Assembly (NCBI RefSeq): GCF_030408555.1
Contig: NZ_CP047048.1
Location: 2,604,001-2,668,000 of the forward strand
Reading direction: 5' to 3'
Length of the DNA: 64,000 nucleotides
DNA from: Corynebacterium aurimucosum
Lineage (GTDB): Bacteria > Actinomycetota > Actinomycetes > Mycobacteriales > Mycobacteriaceae
Position numbers and translations under genes: made by a program. Under the pieces are notes generated by a model, which saw nothing but the letters and a program-made list of their open reading frames with translations, had not been told where the DNA came from and searched no databases. Position 1 is the first letter of the stretch. Each line of letters opens with the position of its first letter. Positions 37,662 through 46,335 of the stretch are shown here, in pieces.

Positions 37662-38198
37662 CTAGCCACGCCGTGCTTTCTCTGCCGCCTCCTTGCGTGC
37701 GTGCTTGAGGGCCAAGGCAATATCTTCAGCATCTACATCATCAGCACCCGCACCATAGGCGCCCGCCCGCTGCGCCCCAGACACGAGCTCTCGCAGCGCT
37801 TTACGACGTTCAGCCCGCTGCTCATCCCGGTACTGCAGCACGTCAACGAGCCGAACTCTCCTATGCCTTCCACCGGTAGTGCGCTCAAACTCTATCGATC
37901 CATCTTCGAGCTTTTTCACCAAAGTCGGCCTACTAATGCCCAGAAAAACTGCTGCTTGCTGCGTCGTGAGCAACTGATCCACAGGCGCAACAGTAACGGC
38001 CTTTCCCTGCTGCATCGCGCGAACGGCTTCTGACAACACTCCAAGTGCCTCTTCGGGCAGATTCACCGCCTGCCCGTCGGAGTCCACGAGCGCAGCGGGC
38101 CCCTCCAACGTCTCCAGAAACCTACTCACATCGAGCATGGCCCCTAGGTCTTGCGGTGGGAGGGTCGTGTGGGGGCGGTAATTCCGTGCCTCATTCAT
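37662..38198 (-). CDS. excisionase-type HTH protein (antitoxin-like)
   Basis: A 178-residue protein. The centre (about 76-125) has LLTTQQAAVFLGISRPTLVK and FERTTGGRHRRVRLVDVLQY, the MerR/AlpA excisionase-like fold with a GRHRR wing. N-terminal residues 20-65 form a dimerisation-like helix segment, and the tail is highly charged. Proteins of this size and layout are often antitoxins placed just before a PIN-domain toxin, but no such gene follows here. It sits in the defence operon between the ApeA-like gene and hsdR and could instead regulate the operon. Confidence 0.7.
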   Translation of the reverse strand: MNEARNYRPHTTLPPQDLGAMLDVSRFLETLEGPAALVDSDGQAVNLPEEALGVLSEAVRAMQQGKAVTVAPVDQLLTTQQAAVFLGISRPTLVKKLEDGSIEFERTTGGRHRRVRLVDVLQYRDEQRAERRKALRELVSGAQRAGAYGAGADDVDAEDIALALKHARKEAAEKARRG

Positions 38199-38275
38199 AA
38201 GGCCATTTTAGAGCAATTCGAAATATTCGAAAGGAATCTTCTTCTTAATCTTTACACTGGGACCTCAAAACAGAA

Positions 38276-39715
38276 TTATTTGGAAAGCTTCAAGCGTGAC
38301 ATCCTGGCCGCAGCGCTTCGCACTTTTTCGTTCGAATACTTAAGCAGGCGCGATAGAGAGACTTCTGACTTAAGCCACACATGTGCTTCAACGACGGCGA
38401 CAGTCAACGTATGTGCGTCGTACGCAACTTGCCATTCATCATCCTTTATTTCTGCATCGTGCGCGACACTGTTTCGCATTGTTGTTTGGTAACGCAGCCA
38501 CTGCCTGAGCCCTTCCGGTAATAGGTGATTTCTCAGCGCTTTTGGCAGCCGCATGTAAAGGTCGAGCAATCGAAGCTTGAAAGTAGGCCGCTTGGTTTTA
38601 TCCTTCCTAAGTTCATAAGCTTGGCCTTGAGGAAATAATGTCTCAAATTTAGATTCGGTTTCTGATAAGCACGAACCAAAAACTTGCGTATGGAAAGCCT
38701 CCGCAAGAACACCACTAAGCAGGATTTTCGATTCTAAAAACGACTGGCCGGTCTTCAGCTCGATAAGCAAACCGATCAAACGTGAGCCTTCTGCGGAGAA
38801 CTCCAGCCACTTGCTCCAAGCCGCTAAGAATTCGTCTACTCCGAGGCGAAAAGCGAATTCCGCGCTCAGCCGTCCACTCGACTGAACTTCCGCCTCCGTC
38901 TTCCTCGATTGAATAAGTTCGACCGACTCTCTTGTCTTACCTTCGCCTTCCAGATCGCAAGATATTGTGTAAATTTCGGTATTTTTTCCTCGAGCTAAAG
39001 TCAAAATCCTAGACAGATCTCGACTAATATCAAGCACCCGCTGAAGGCTCGTTTTGGGGGCGAAGGAGTGACGAAGAGCTACCGAGTTAGTGGCGGTTAC
39101 AAAGTATTCCTTTCTTGACTGTTTGAGTCTCGGGGCGTTTATTACTGCATTGAACGAGGCCTCGGAGCCATTAAGTTGAACTTTTCCCAAAACGGTTGAC
39201 TTGGGGTCCCACTCACCCTCTACGGTAAAATAACGCTTTTCCTCGGCACCATACCCACTATCCACCTCAATACGAAGACCATCTTCAACCAGCAGATGAA
39301 AGTAGTCCGCTGAGAGGGATGCTTCACAGATACAAAGCTCTTCCTTGCTTTGTATATGAGCACCCCAAGCCAGAAGGTCGCCTTTATAGGAGGCCGTTTG
39401 ATACTCGAATCCGAAATTTTCCTGTCTGCTGAGCTCAAAATCAAAGAGGGTCACCTTGCGTCCCTCAACTACGCCCCAAATTGCCGGGAAATGACCGTCA
39501 GCAGGACCGATCATGGCTACCTCAACTCCTGGCGTGAATTTGGATTCACCGAAACCTTTGTGTTCGTACATTTCCCGAAATGCACCCCCAGGCAAAAGCA
39601 GCTCAAACCCCTCAAGCGGGGCGTATTTCAGCACCCCTGGAATTTCCTCAGCGTCAGGCCCAATCGTCCACACACCCGACCAAATATCGGCTTCCTCACT
39701 GTTCGGTTCAGTCAT
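38276..39715 (-). CDS. ApeA-like HEPN anti-phage protein
   Basis: A 479-residue protein. The N-terminal half is a beta-rich domain starting SGVWTIGPDAEEIPGVLKY, resembling the ApeA N-terminal domain. The C-terminal half is helical and has RNSVAHD with Arg414 and His419, the R-x4-H catalytic signature of HEPN ribonucleases. ApeA proteins protect against phage by abortive infection. AT-richer sequence and less typical codon use than the neighbours suggest recent transfer. The mrr gene lies 14 bp upstream, so the two are co-transcribed. The family assignment is from memory of the layout. Confidence 0.7.
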   Translation of the reverse strand: MTEPNSEEADIWSGVWTIGPDAEEIPGVLKYAPLEGFELLLPGGAFREMYEHKGFGESKFTPGVEVAMIGPADGHFPAIWGVVEGRKVTLFDFELSRQENFGFEYQTASYKGDLLAWGAHIQSKEELCICEASLSADYFHLLVEDGLRIEVDSGYGAEEKRYFTVEGEWDPKSTVLGKVQLNGSEASFNAVINAPRLKQSRKEYFVTATNSVALRHSFAPKTSLQRVLDISRDLSRILTLARGKNTEIYTISCDLEGEGKTRESVELIQSRKTEAEVQSSGRLSAEFAFRLGVDEFLAAWSKWLEFSAEGSRLIGLLIELKTGQSFLESKILLSGVLAEAFHTQVFGSCLSETESKFETLFPQGQAYELRKDKTKRPTFKLRLLDLYMRLPKALRNHLLPEGLRQWLRYQTTMRNSVAHDAEIKDDEWQVAYDAHTLTVAVVEAHVWLKSEVSLSRLLKYSNEKVRSAAARMSRLKLSK

Positions 39716-39729
39716 GTCTATTTCCCTAC

Positions 39730-40671
39730 CTACTCAAAATAGTCCTCATCCACCTCGACCAGTGCCACAGTCCTCTTGACCTGTACGCCCACGCCGTAGC
39801 GGATCATAAGTTCCGCCAACCTGTCCCCGTCGATTAAAACGACGCGTGACGACACCGCATCCGCATACTCCTGCGCATTCGCTGAGAACTTCGCCGTAGT
39901 CAGGAACACCCCACGGTCTGCCTGCGCGCCCTGCAGCGCGCCCACAAAAGCCTGAATATCCGGACGGCCAATGCTCTTGTCCAGTCCATACCGCTTGGCC
40001 TGCACGTAAATCCGGGAAAGACCCAGCGCATCCTGGTCAATGATCCCGTCGATGCCGCCGTCATTGGATAGCTGCGTACGCGTGGCCTTGCCCTGCGTTC
40101 CGCCGTAGCCCATGGCCATGAGCAGGTCCAATACTGCCTGTTCAAAGAACGCCGGCTCATTGTCGTGTAACCGAGTAAGCAGCTCACCAGCCACGAATTC
40201 GTTGTTACGAGATACACCAGTTTCCACCTGTTCTACCGGGTCGAGCTCACTTTCGGCCTCTGGAAGGACACTTTGCTGATCGATGCCCACCTCGTCCCCA
40301 GCCCTACGCCGAGGATTCCGGCCCCGCCACGTTAGTGCCGCTTCCGTGCCCGCAATCTCTCCCAACAGCTGCTTCTCCGTCATCCCTTCCGGGTAGCGCG
40401 CTAGCAAGTCACGGCCAAAGTCTGTAATTTGAAAGCGCGCACGCGCCGGCGAAGTAATGGCATTCGCTTTCTTAAGGAATGTCAACGCCCACCCAACTCG
40501 GTTTTCAAAACGCGACTGGCCCGACGCAATGGTCTCAAGCCGCTCTTCATCAGTAATGCCCGCATAAGACGCAGTTATCTCGATAAGCTCCCTACGCCGG
40601 AGCTCATCACCATTGGCATTAAGGGCTTCCAACACCGAGATCATGTAGGCTTCCCATCTTTCGACAGCCAT
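39730..40671 (-). CDS. mrr: Mrr-type restriction endonuclease
   Basis: A 313-residue protein with an N-terminal Mrr winged-helix domain (about 1-110) and a C-terminal PD-(D/E)XK nuclease: Glu177 in FFEQAVLDLL, Asp208 in SNDGGIDGII and Gln224-x-Lys226 in IYVQAKRY, all catalytic positions kept. Mrr enzymes cut DNA bearing foreign methylation. Its ATG overlaps the hsdS stop (TAATG), so it is made with the type I system. It may destroy DNA modified by competing systems, while HsdR destroys unmodified DNA. Confidence 0.9.
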   Translation of the reverse strand: MAVERWEAYMISVLEALNANGDELRRRELIEITASYAGITDEERLETIASGQSRFENRVGWALTFLKKANAITSPARARFQITDFGRDLLARYPEGMTEKQLLGEIAGTEAALTWRGRNPRRRAGDEVGIDQQSVLPEAESELDPVEQVETGVSRNNEFVAGELLTRLHDNEPAFFEQAVLDLLMAMGYGGTQGKATRTQLSNDGGIDGIIDQDALGLSRIYVQAKRYGLDKSIGRPDIQAFVGALQGAQADRGVFLTTAKFSANAQEYADAVSSRVVLIDGDRLAELMIRYGVGVQVKRTVALVEVDEDYFE

Positions 40672-41822
40672 TAGAGTTCTCCTTGAAATGCGCGGATGGA
40701 TAGGGACTCTTGTAGTTCTTGCAGAAGCTTTCTCTGGCGCTTCATTTGAGATTCAACGTCGTCGATTCTCGAAGTTGAGGATGCGAACTCTTGTTGTTCG
40801 TCCAATGATGCTTTAGGAATTGGCAACCTCTTCAACTCGTTGGCGTTGATATTCGCCATTCCCACAATTGCTTTTGCGGTGTTTCGCAGAATCTTCTTAC
40901 CAAGAACCGAATTGAGGAACCCGGAGATATATTCTGGAACTGCTTTATCGTTTACTCGACATCTGATTAGATAGCCTGCATACGTATATTCCTCCTCCAA
41001 CGCTGGGACGACAGCGGTTTTCCCCACCAAGTCCTTGCTATTCGTCCTGTTGAAGAGTAAATCACCGGCCTTCAGCGAGTACTTCTCTCGATCTTTGATG
41101 TCGAGCTCAACGTATTTTAAATCTGAAAGATCAATTTCACCGTTGTAGGAAACATTCCCCATTCTCAGTATCGGAATGCCGAAGTTCTCGTTAGCCTTGT
41201 CGCTTATTCCATACTGAGTGGATTCAAGATACTCACCAACTGTTATCGATTCGCGCTGATCTTCCAGAAAGGAGGCCGTAAACAATTCCTGTTTGAGTTG
41301 AAGCAAGCCTGCTAAGGACTGATCAACTCTAACCAGTGCGCTATCCACTTGACCCAAAATCGCCGCAATACGGCGCTGCTCGTCGAGGGGAGGGAGACGA
41401 AATTCAAGTTCTGATATGTCTCTCTTGGAAACCTGGAGAAAAGTTGCGCCTTTACCTTTCTCTTGTAGAGCAGGCGTCAAAAAGGTGAGGAGATGAGGAA
41501 GGAAGTTGGCTTCAAACCCATTTTCAGCACGCAATCCCGCTACACCACGCCCAAGTACGCACTGGGCATTAGTAGTCCTAAAAGGCCCAATAGTGGCGCG
41601 AATCGAAAGAACTAAGTCCCCTGGCTCTGCGATTTTTGTTGGTCGACTCGTGTACTTCTTAGCTGACAAACCAGTACTAGTGAAGTCACCAGCCCCAGCG
41701 ATTAAGGGAAGCCCTTCTCCTCTTTCATTTGTAAACTCTGATTTTGGGGCCTGCCCCATCTCTATGTGACACACATCCCCCAACCGCACCATCGGCCAGT
41801 CATGCTTTGCAGTGCTAGCCAT
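40671..41822 (-). CDS. hsdS: type I restriction-modification specificity subunit
   Basis: Sets the DNA target of the complex. The 383-residue protein has two target-recognition domains (about 10-150 and 195-330) separated by conserved helices, LPPLDEQRRIAAILGQVDSA (about 141-160) and the C-terminal IPKASLDEQQEFASSTSRID. The half-subunits are of similar size, so a bipartite target is expected; its sequence cannot be predicted. One base separates it from hsdM, and it overlaps mrr. It has an AT-richer second domain, as is common for exchanged recognition domains. Confidence 0.92.
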   Translation of the reverse strand: MASTAKHDWPMVRLGDVCHIEMGQAPKSEFTNERGEGLPLIAGAGDFTSTGLSAKKYTSRPTKIAEPGDLVLSIRATIGPFRTTNAQCVLGRGVAGLRAENGFEANFLPHLLTFLTPALQEKGKGATFLQVSKRDISELEFRLPPLDEQRRIAAILGQVDSALVRVDQSLAGLLQLKQELFTASFLEDQRESITVGEYLESTQYGISDKANENFGIPILRMGNVSYNGEIDLSDLKYVELDIKDREKYSLKAGDLLFNRTNSKDLVGKTAVVPALEEEYTYAGYLIRCRVNDKAVPEYISGFLNSVLGKKILRNTAKAIVGMANINANELKRLPIPKASLDEQQEFASSTSRIDDVESQMKRQRKLLQELQESLSIRAFQGEL

Positions 41823-41823
41823 T

Positions 41824-43428
41824 TTATTTCCCTTCGCTGAGCATGGCCTTCAAGTTGGCAAGGCCTTGGGTGATGTCGCGGTCGAGTTTTTCGATTTCGG
41901 CGATGATGTCCATGGGGTCGCGGGTTTCTTGTGCTTCGAGGACGATCTCCTTGTAGCGGTTCATGGAGAGGTCGTAGTCGGCTTGGGCGATCTCCTCTTT
42001 GGGCACGGTGAAGGAGTAGTCGGTGCGGGCGCGCTCGCGCTCGTCGGTGGTGCGGGAATGCCAGCGGGCCACCACGTCCGGAAGGTTGTTGTGCTTCAAC
42101 TGTTCTTCAGTGAGGGTGACGGGAGTGGGGTCTTCGGCAAGCGCGGGATCGCTAAGGTCCTGGATGTGTGAGGCAGGGGAGGGGCCGAGCAGAGGGGCGT
42201 CAAGAAGCGGAATGCGCTTGTCATCCAGTGAGTAGCCATCCGCGGTGACGTCATAGAACCACACCTCATCAGTGCCGCCGGAGTCCGTGCGGGTAAAGCA
42301 CAGGACGGCGGTGGACACGCCCGAGTAGGGCTTGAATGCGCCGGAGGGCAGTTTGATGACCGCATCAAGGCGCTGATCCTCAACCAAGGTTTTGCGAAGG
42401 GCTTTGTGCGCCTTGGTAGAGCCGAAGAGGACACCTTCAGGGACAATCACCGCAGCGCGACCGCCCGGCTTGAGTAGCTGCAGGAAGCGGTGGACAAAAA
42501 GAATCTCCGTCTTCTTGGCCGTCGTCACCGACTTGAGCTTGGGATCGACGGCATCCTTATCCAGGCTGCCCGCAAAAGGCGGGTTGGCCAGGACAAGGTC
42601 AAAGGCCTCATCGAACGTTGTGGGCAGCTGTTGCAGCGAATCGCGGTAAGAAATGTTGGGTTCTTCAAAGCCGTGCATGAACATGTTCATCGCCGCGATG
42701 CGCACCATGGTTTTGTCAAAGTCGAAGCCTGTCAGGCCCTCATTGGTAAACGTTGTGCGCGTGTCCTTGTTAAACAGGTCTGCGCGGTGATGGTGGGCAA
42801 TCCAATCATTGGCAGCCACCAGGAACCCGGCAGTGCCACACGCTGGGTCGATGATGCGCTGCTGTGGTGTGGGCTCCATGAGCGCGACGAGGAGCTCGAT
42901 AATGTGGCTGGTCGTGCGGAACTGGCCGTTCGTACCCGAGGTGGACAGCTTGTCCAGCATGTACTCATACAAGTCGCCCTTCATGTCCTTGTTGGAGAAG
43001 TGCAGCTGGTCAATGAGCTCCATGACACGCGAGAGCGTGGCCTCAGATTCGATCTCAAAGGAGGCGTTGGCCATGTGTTCTTGGAAGCCCGTGCCGCCCA
43101 TCTCTTTGATGAAGGGGAAGACTTTGTTGATGATGGTGGCCTTGCGGCGGGCGATGTCACGGTCCTCAATGAGGTTGCGCCACCGCAGATCCTGTTGGCT
43201 GGCGTCAAAGATGTCTTCCGTCGCGGTGGGATCTCCTAGCGCCCGGCGCTTATCAATCTGGACCTGGCGCTCGTCAAGGTCCTTGATAAAGAGCAGGTAG
43301 GTGAACTGCTCGATGACGGAAACAGGGTTGGAAATGCCGCCAGACCAGAAGGTGTCCCAGATGCGGTCGACATTATTTTTGAGTGCGCCGGTAATCATGT
43401 AATTCAGCGTAACTGCTGAGTCCGACAT
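41824..43428 (-). CDS. hsdM: type I restriction-modification DNA methyltransferase
   Basis: Methylates adenine in the target site. HsdM N-terminal helical bundle ([20 protein letters not shown] onward), SAM-binding motif DPACGTAGF near 196 and catalytic NPPFAG near 285 are all intact. The start is uncertain: ATG 43428 gives 534 residues, ATG 43398 gives MITGALKN directly, and a GTG at 43464 is also open; none has a clear ribosome-binding site. First gene of the hsdM-hsdS-mrr-apeA-HTH-hsdR run. Confidence 0.92.
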   Translation of the reverse strand: MSDSAVTLNYMITGALKNNVDRIWDTFWSGGISNPVSVIEQFTYLLFIKDLDERQVQIDKRRALGDPTATEDIFDASQQDLRWRNLIEDRDIARRKATIINKVFPFIKEMGGTGFQEHMANASFEIESEATLSRVMELIDQLHFSNKDMKGDLYEYMLDKLSTSGTNGQFRTTSHIIELLVALMEPTPQQRIIDPACGTAGFLVAANDWIAHHHRADLFNKDTRTTFTNEGLTGFDFDKTMVRIAAMNMFMHGFEEPNISYRDSLQQLPTTFDEAFDLVLANPPFAGSLDKDAVDPKLKSVTTAKKTEILFVHRFLQLLKPGGRAAVIVPEGVLFGSTKAHKALRKTLVEDQRLDAVIKLPSGAFKPYSGVSTAVLCFTRTDSGGTDEVWFYDVTADGYSLDDKRIPLLDAPLLGPSPASHIQDLSDPALAEDPTPVTLTEEQLKHNNLPDVVARWHSRTTDERERARTDYSFTVPKEEIAQADYDLSMNRYKEIVLEAQETRDPMDIIAEIEKLDRDITQGLANLKAMLSEGK

Positions 43429-43463
43429 GCTGGCGATGAGGCCGCGGTGGGACGGATGCCGCA

Positions 43464-43609
43464 CACCTTCGTGCCGGCCTTTAGCGGCTGCTGCGCGCCC
43501 TTGACCTTGAGGGTTTTGGTGATGGTGACCGTGTCGCCGTCGGCAAGCGCGTTGCCCACCGAGTCCACGATGGTCAGGGCAGCAGCGTTGTGCCTGCAGT
43601 ATCAGTCAT
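43464..43609 (-). pseudogene. truncated YjdM/PhnA-family gene remnant
   Basis: Reading back from 43609 there is an ATG followed by [11 protein letters not shown], then, in another frame, [20 protein letters not shown] and [15 protein letters not shown], the conserved C-terminal beta domain of the YjdM/PhnA family. The zinc-ribbon part is deleted, and after KAGTKV the sequence changes abruptly into the hsdM upstream region. The remnant therefore marks the edge of the inserted restriction operon in a former yjdM-like gene. Confidence 0.65.
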
Positions 43610-43668
43610 AAGGAACAGTCTATCCCGCGTGCCGCAAAAAGATGATCCTTCTCTCACTTCTTTGATTG

Positions 43669-43685
43669 ATACCCCGGTGGGGTAT
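43669..43685 (+). promoter_or_regulatory. CsoR-type copper operator in the cueP promoter
   Basis: ATACCCCGGTGGGGTAT is an inverted repeat (ATACCCC/GGGGTAT around GGT) of the kind bound by the copper sensor CsoR. It lies between TTGATT (43662-43667) and TATAGG (43683-43688), a plausible -35/-10 pair, so a bound repressor would block RNA polymerase until copper is present. No csoR gene is in the window. Confidence 0.7.
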
Positions 43686-43724
43686 AGGCTTGGGTCAACA
43701 CAATCGGACCCATTCGGAAGACTT

Positions 43725-44333
43725 ATGAAACGCCTCATTTCTCTTGCTGCCGCCTGCGCCGCAGCCATCACCCTGTCCTCTTGCTCTACTGACAGCCCCG
43801 TACCGAGTGAAGCCTCGAAAAGCGCCGCTTCCGGCACCGACATCCAACAGGTGCCTGCCGAGGAGATCCTCGCCGAGTTCGATCTCGAAGGGTTGGATGG
43901 CCAGGAAATCGTGGACAAGCTGGACCGCCAGTCCAAGGACGAGCGCAATAGCGATCTCCTCGCATCCGTGCGCCCGAACGAGCTCATCCTCGCTACTGAA
44001 CAGGGTCAGGCCTCCCTGCCGCTGCCGGAGGACAAGTTCTACCTCTCTATTGCGCCGTACCTCTCCCGTACGCACGACTGCTTCAACCACTCCCTGACCA
44101 CCTGCACCGGTGAGCTCAGCCAGGAAGACATCCACGTCACCATCACGGATGACGAAGGAAATGAGCTAGTCAACGAAGACACCACGACGTTCGACAACGG
44201 CTTCATTGGCTACTGGCTGCCGGCCGACAAGAAGGGCACCATCACCATCGAGCAGGACGGCAAGACCGGCGAGGTTCCCCTGGATACCTCTGACGAAGGC
44301 GGTACCTGCGTGACCACGCTGCAGATGGCATAA
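43725..44333 (+). CDS. cueP: CueP-family copper-binding lipoprotein
   Basis: A 202-residue exported protein. Signal peptide with lipobox LSSC (lipidated Cys20), a short linker, then the CueP domain: YLSRTHDCFNHSLTTCTGEL (about 110-129), TTFDNGFIGYWLP and GGTCVTTL supply the conserved cysteines and histidines. CueP handles copper in the envelope. The ATG at 43725 is the only start giving a signal peptide. A CsoR-type site in the promoter and a strong terminator after the gene make it a single-gene copper-induced unit. Confidence 0.88.
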   Translation: MKRLISLAAACAAAITLSSCSTDSPVPSEASKSAASGTDIQQVPAEEILAEFDLEGLDGQEIVDKLDRQSKDERNSDLLASVRPNELILATEQGQASLPLPEDKFYLSIAPYLSRTHDCFNHSLTTCTGELSQEDIHVTITDDEGNELVNEDTTTFDNGFIGYWLPADKKGTITIEQDGKTGEVPLDTSDEGGTCVTTLQMA

Positions 44334-44351
44334 TCTGCCCATTCACTCACC

Positions 44352-44392
44352 ACGGTGAATCCCACCTCCTGGGGTTCACCGTTTGTCGTTTT
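44352..44392 (+). terminator. factor-independent terminator of cueP
   Basis: ACGGTGAA (44352-44359) pairs with TTCACCGT (44375-44382), with an inner CCC/GGG, followed by TTTGTCGTTTT. It lies 18 bp past the cueP stop. Confidence 0.85.
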
Positions 44393-44403
44393 ATGGTGTC
44401 CAC

Positions 44404-44662
44404 GCAGTGCTTGCCGACGTCAACAGTGTTCTGGGCAAGTCCCCATACGGCCACTCCCTGAAGAAATCTCCGAGCAGGCAATTGACCACAACAAGTCCGC
44501 TGGTGTCGTCAACTCTGTTCCTTTTAGCCACGCCACCCCGTCGGCGCCGGCTTCTTGGGCGCAGGCGTTGTGGCTGCCCTGCTCGGCGCCATCGCCGCAT
44601 TCCTGCAGTCTGTCGGCGTGGTCAAGGCTGACTTCTCCGCTCTGCAGAGGATGTTCCGCTAA
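44404..44662 (+). pseudogene. decayed small hydrophobic-protein gene
   Basis: No single frame spans the region, but successive frames give ADVNSVLGKSPYGH, then LPEEISEQAIDHNKSAGVV, then VGAGFLGAGVVAALLGAIAA followed by KADFSALQRMFR and TAA at 44660-44662. The last piece has a membrane helix and a natural-looking C-terminus, and a perfect terminator follows. I read this as a short cell-surface or membrane protein gene broken by two frameshifts; the family is not recognised. Confidence 0.4.
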
Positions 44663-44707
44663 GCGCCACGCGCTAAGCGACGCGCTGAACAATCAGCGCC
44701 CAAGCAG

Positions 44708-44732
44708 GCCCTCCGCTTTCGAAGCGGAGGGC
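44708..44732 (+). terminator. perfect hairpin terminator
   Basis: GCCCTCCGCTT (44708-44718) and AAGCGGAGGGC (44722-44732) form an 11-bp perfect stem with a 3-nt loop, followed by CTTTG. It lies 46 bp past the decayed gene and 34 bp past the fic stop, so it may stop transcription from both sides. Confidence 0.8.
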
Positions 44733-44765
44733 CTTTGCCGTTCACGCACTTCGAGTATTCTCCGC

Positions 44766-45446
44766 TTACTGGGGGGACTCCGCTAGACAGTCGTACAGGA
44801 AATCCATCAGTGTTGTGGCGTCGTCCGCGCGGAAGAGCTCATCGAGGGCAAGGTTGAACTCCAGCCGCCGCGCGTGGGGGATATTCAATGCGCTGTATCC
44901 ATGACGCAGCAAGAGGCCGGACGCCACTAGCCTGGCGGTCCGCTTATTTCCATCGAAATAGAACTGGCTGCGTGTTGCAGAGCAGAAATAAGCCAACGCT
45001 TGCTCGACGGGGTCTCCACATCCTTGAAGGGAGGCCAGCAAATCAGCATGGGCTTCACCCAACTCTTCAGCAGGGTCAAAGGAGATGAACCCGCCGTCCA
45101 TGAGCCGCACGCCACCGCCATCTCCCTCCACGTGGCCTTCACCACGGAAAAGGCCGGCATCGAGAGCCTCGTTCCTTGCTAGGACAGCATGGAGCGCGTC
45201 ACTGGTGGCTTTATCCACCGCATACTTCTCGTTGATGACCAGCTCGTGGAGCAGGTTGAACGCTTCTGACAAATCCAAGATCTGTTGCTGTTCAGCAAGT
45301 GCCTTTCCGCCCACAGTGACGCCATCGAGCAACGTGCGGACTTCCGGGAGGGTAAACGTGTTTCCTTCCAGCGCGGCGGCATTCCATACCAAGTCAGGAA
45401 GTTGCTTGGTTAGTCGAAATAACGCGCGCTCGGTCCCCAACTCCAC
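44766..45446 (-). CDS. Fic-family protein with variant active site
   Basis: A 226-residue Fic-fold protein. The usual core HPFxDGNGR reads QFYFDGNKR (161-169), so the catalytic His is replaced by Gln161, while DGN and the following RTAR are kept. An N-terminal LEGN (26-29) resembles the inhibitory (S/T)xxxE(G/N) motif, with Ala in place of Ser/Thr. AMPylation by the standard mechanism is therefore unlikely. GTG 45444-45446 is the only start, because a TGA lies shortly upstream in frame. It lies 57 bp after an XRE-type gene, forming a toxin-antitoxin-like pair. Confidence 0.8.
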   Translation of the reverse strand: MELGTERALFRLTKQLPDLVWNAAALEGNTFTLPEVRTLLDGVTVGGKALAEQQQILDLSEAFNLLHELVINEKYAVDKATSDALHAVLARNEALDAGLFRGEGHVEGDGGGVRLMDGGFISFDPAEELGEAHADLLASLQGCGDPVEQALAYFCSATRSQFYFDGNKRTARLVASGLLLRHGYSALNIPHARRLEFNLALDELFRADDATTLMDFLYDCLAESPQ

Positions 45447-45503
45447 AATGTGAGGTCATTCATGGTGTTCCCAGCTCACTCGGCTCGTCGCTCTTCTCAT
45501 CAC

Positions 45504-46220
45504 TTATGCCCCTCCCACATAGTTTTCTGCGCACGCATCGATAGCAAGCTGGTGCGGTGTCACGTAGTGTATCCCTGACTCTTTTGTTGCGCCCGTTAGC
45601 TCTTCGTCAGCCACTGGCACGAGGGTGATCCCTCCGGTTACGGGCTCATCACTCGCACGAATCCGCGTGGGCAACGAAGGCACTATCTTTGCTGGATTTG
45701 TGCACCAGATCAACGTTGACTGAGGTTCTCCTGCATCAGCGATCTGCCCCGCGACTCGTTGCGCTGCAAAAGCACCCGACATCGCCCAAGTTTGCCCACT
45801 CGCATCAACCGCTGAAGCAATCGTTATGGGATTCGACGGCAAGAAGTGGAAAGCCCCGTGGCGGCCATAAGGATTAGAGGCCCACGCGGCCCGTTCCATG
45901 AGAGCCTGGTAACTGCCGCCGGCGGCCGGGGCATCACCCCACTGCACGAAGCGGTCAATCCAGGCTTTCACGTCCGGTTCCTCGCTTTTGACGTCCCCAC
46001 AAAGCACTCGGGCGGCTGTCGCGGCCGCGGCATCACTGCTGCGCTGTACAGATATGGAAACCTCGTATCCGAGCACCCGCATTACCTTCTCCAAGCCAGC
46101 CAAACTCGGTTGAGCTGTCCCACGCAACCACAGATTGAGCGTATTTCGCGAGACCCCCGAACGCCGCGACACTTCACTAAGGCTCAGTGGGCTTTTCTTG
46201 AGGAGTTGTACTGGGTCCAT
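45504..46220 (-). CDS. XRE-family regulator paired with Fic
   Basis: A 238-residue protein. Residues 10-57 form the HTH (SLSEVSRRSGVSRNTLNLWL, then a short linker and LEKVMRVLGYEV). The C-terminal 150 residues have no recognised fold and end VTPHQLAIDACAENYVGGA, which recalls AbiEi-type antitoxin tails. TATAGT (46227-46232, minus strand) lies 6 nt before the ATG, so the message is leaderless. Two perfect palindromes just upstream are probable operators for its own protein. Confidence 0.78.
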   Translation of the reverse strand: MDPVQLLKKSPLSLSEVSRRSGVSRNTLNLWLRGTAQPSLAGLEKVMRVLGYEVSISVQRSSDAAAATAARVLCGDVKSEEPDVKAWIDRFVQWGDAPAAGGSYQALMERAAWASNPYGRHGAFHFLPSNPITIASAVDASGQTWAMSGAFAAQRVAGQIADAGEPQSTLIWCTNPAKIVPSLPTRIRASDEPVTGGITLVPVADEELTGATKESGIHYVTPHQLAIDACAENYVGGA

Positions 46221-46238
46221 GGCCCTACTATAGCTAGC

Positions 46239-46276
46239 TGTCCTATAGATAGGACAGGTGTCCTACGTATAGGACA
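46239..46276. promoter_or_regulatory. double palindromic operator
   Basis: TGTCCTATAGATAGGACA (46239-46256) and TGTCCTACGTATAGGACA (46259-46276) are two near-identical 18-bp palindromes whose starts are 20 bp apart, about two turns of helix. They cover the -35 region of the XRE gene and lie 60 bp before the divergent 842-residue gene, so one protein dimer pair could control both. Confidence 0.82.
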
Positions 46277-46335
46277 GGCGATACTTCTACCAGCGACATG
46301 GCAACAGCACCCCACGGTGTCCTATGATGAAAAAA

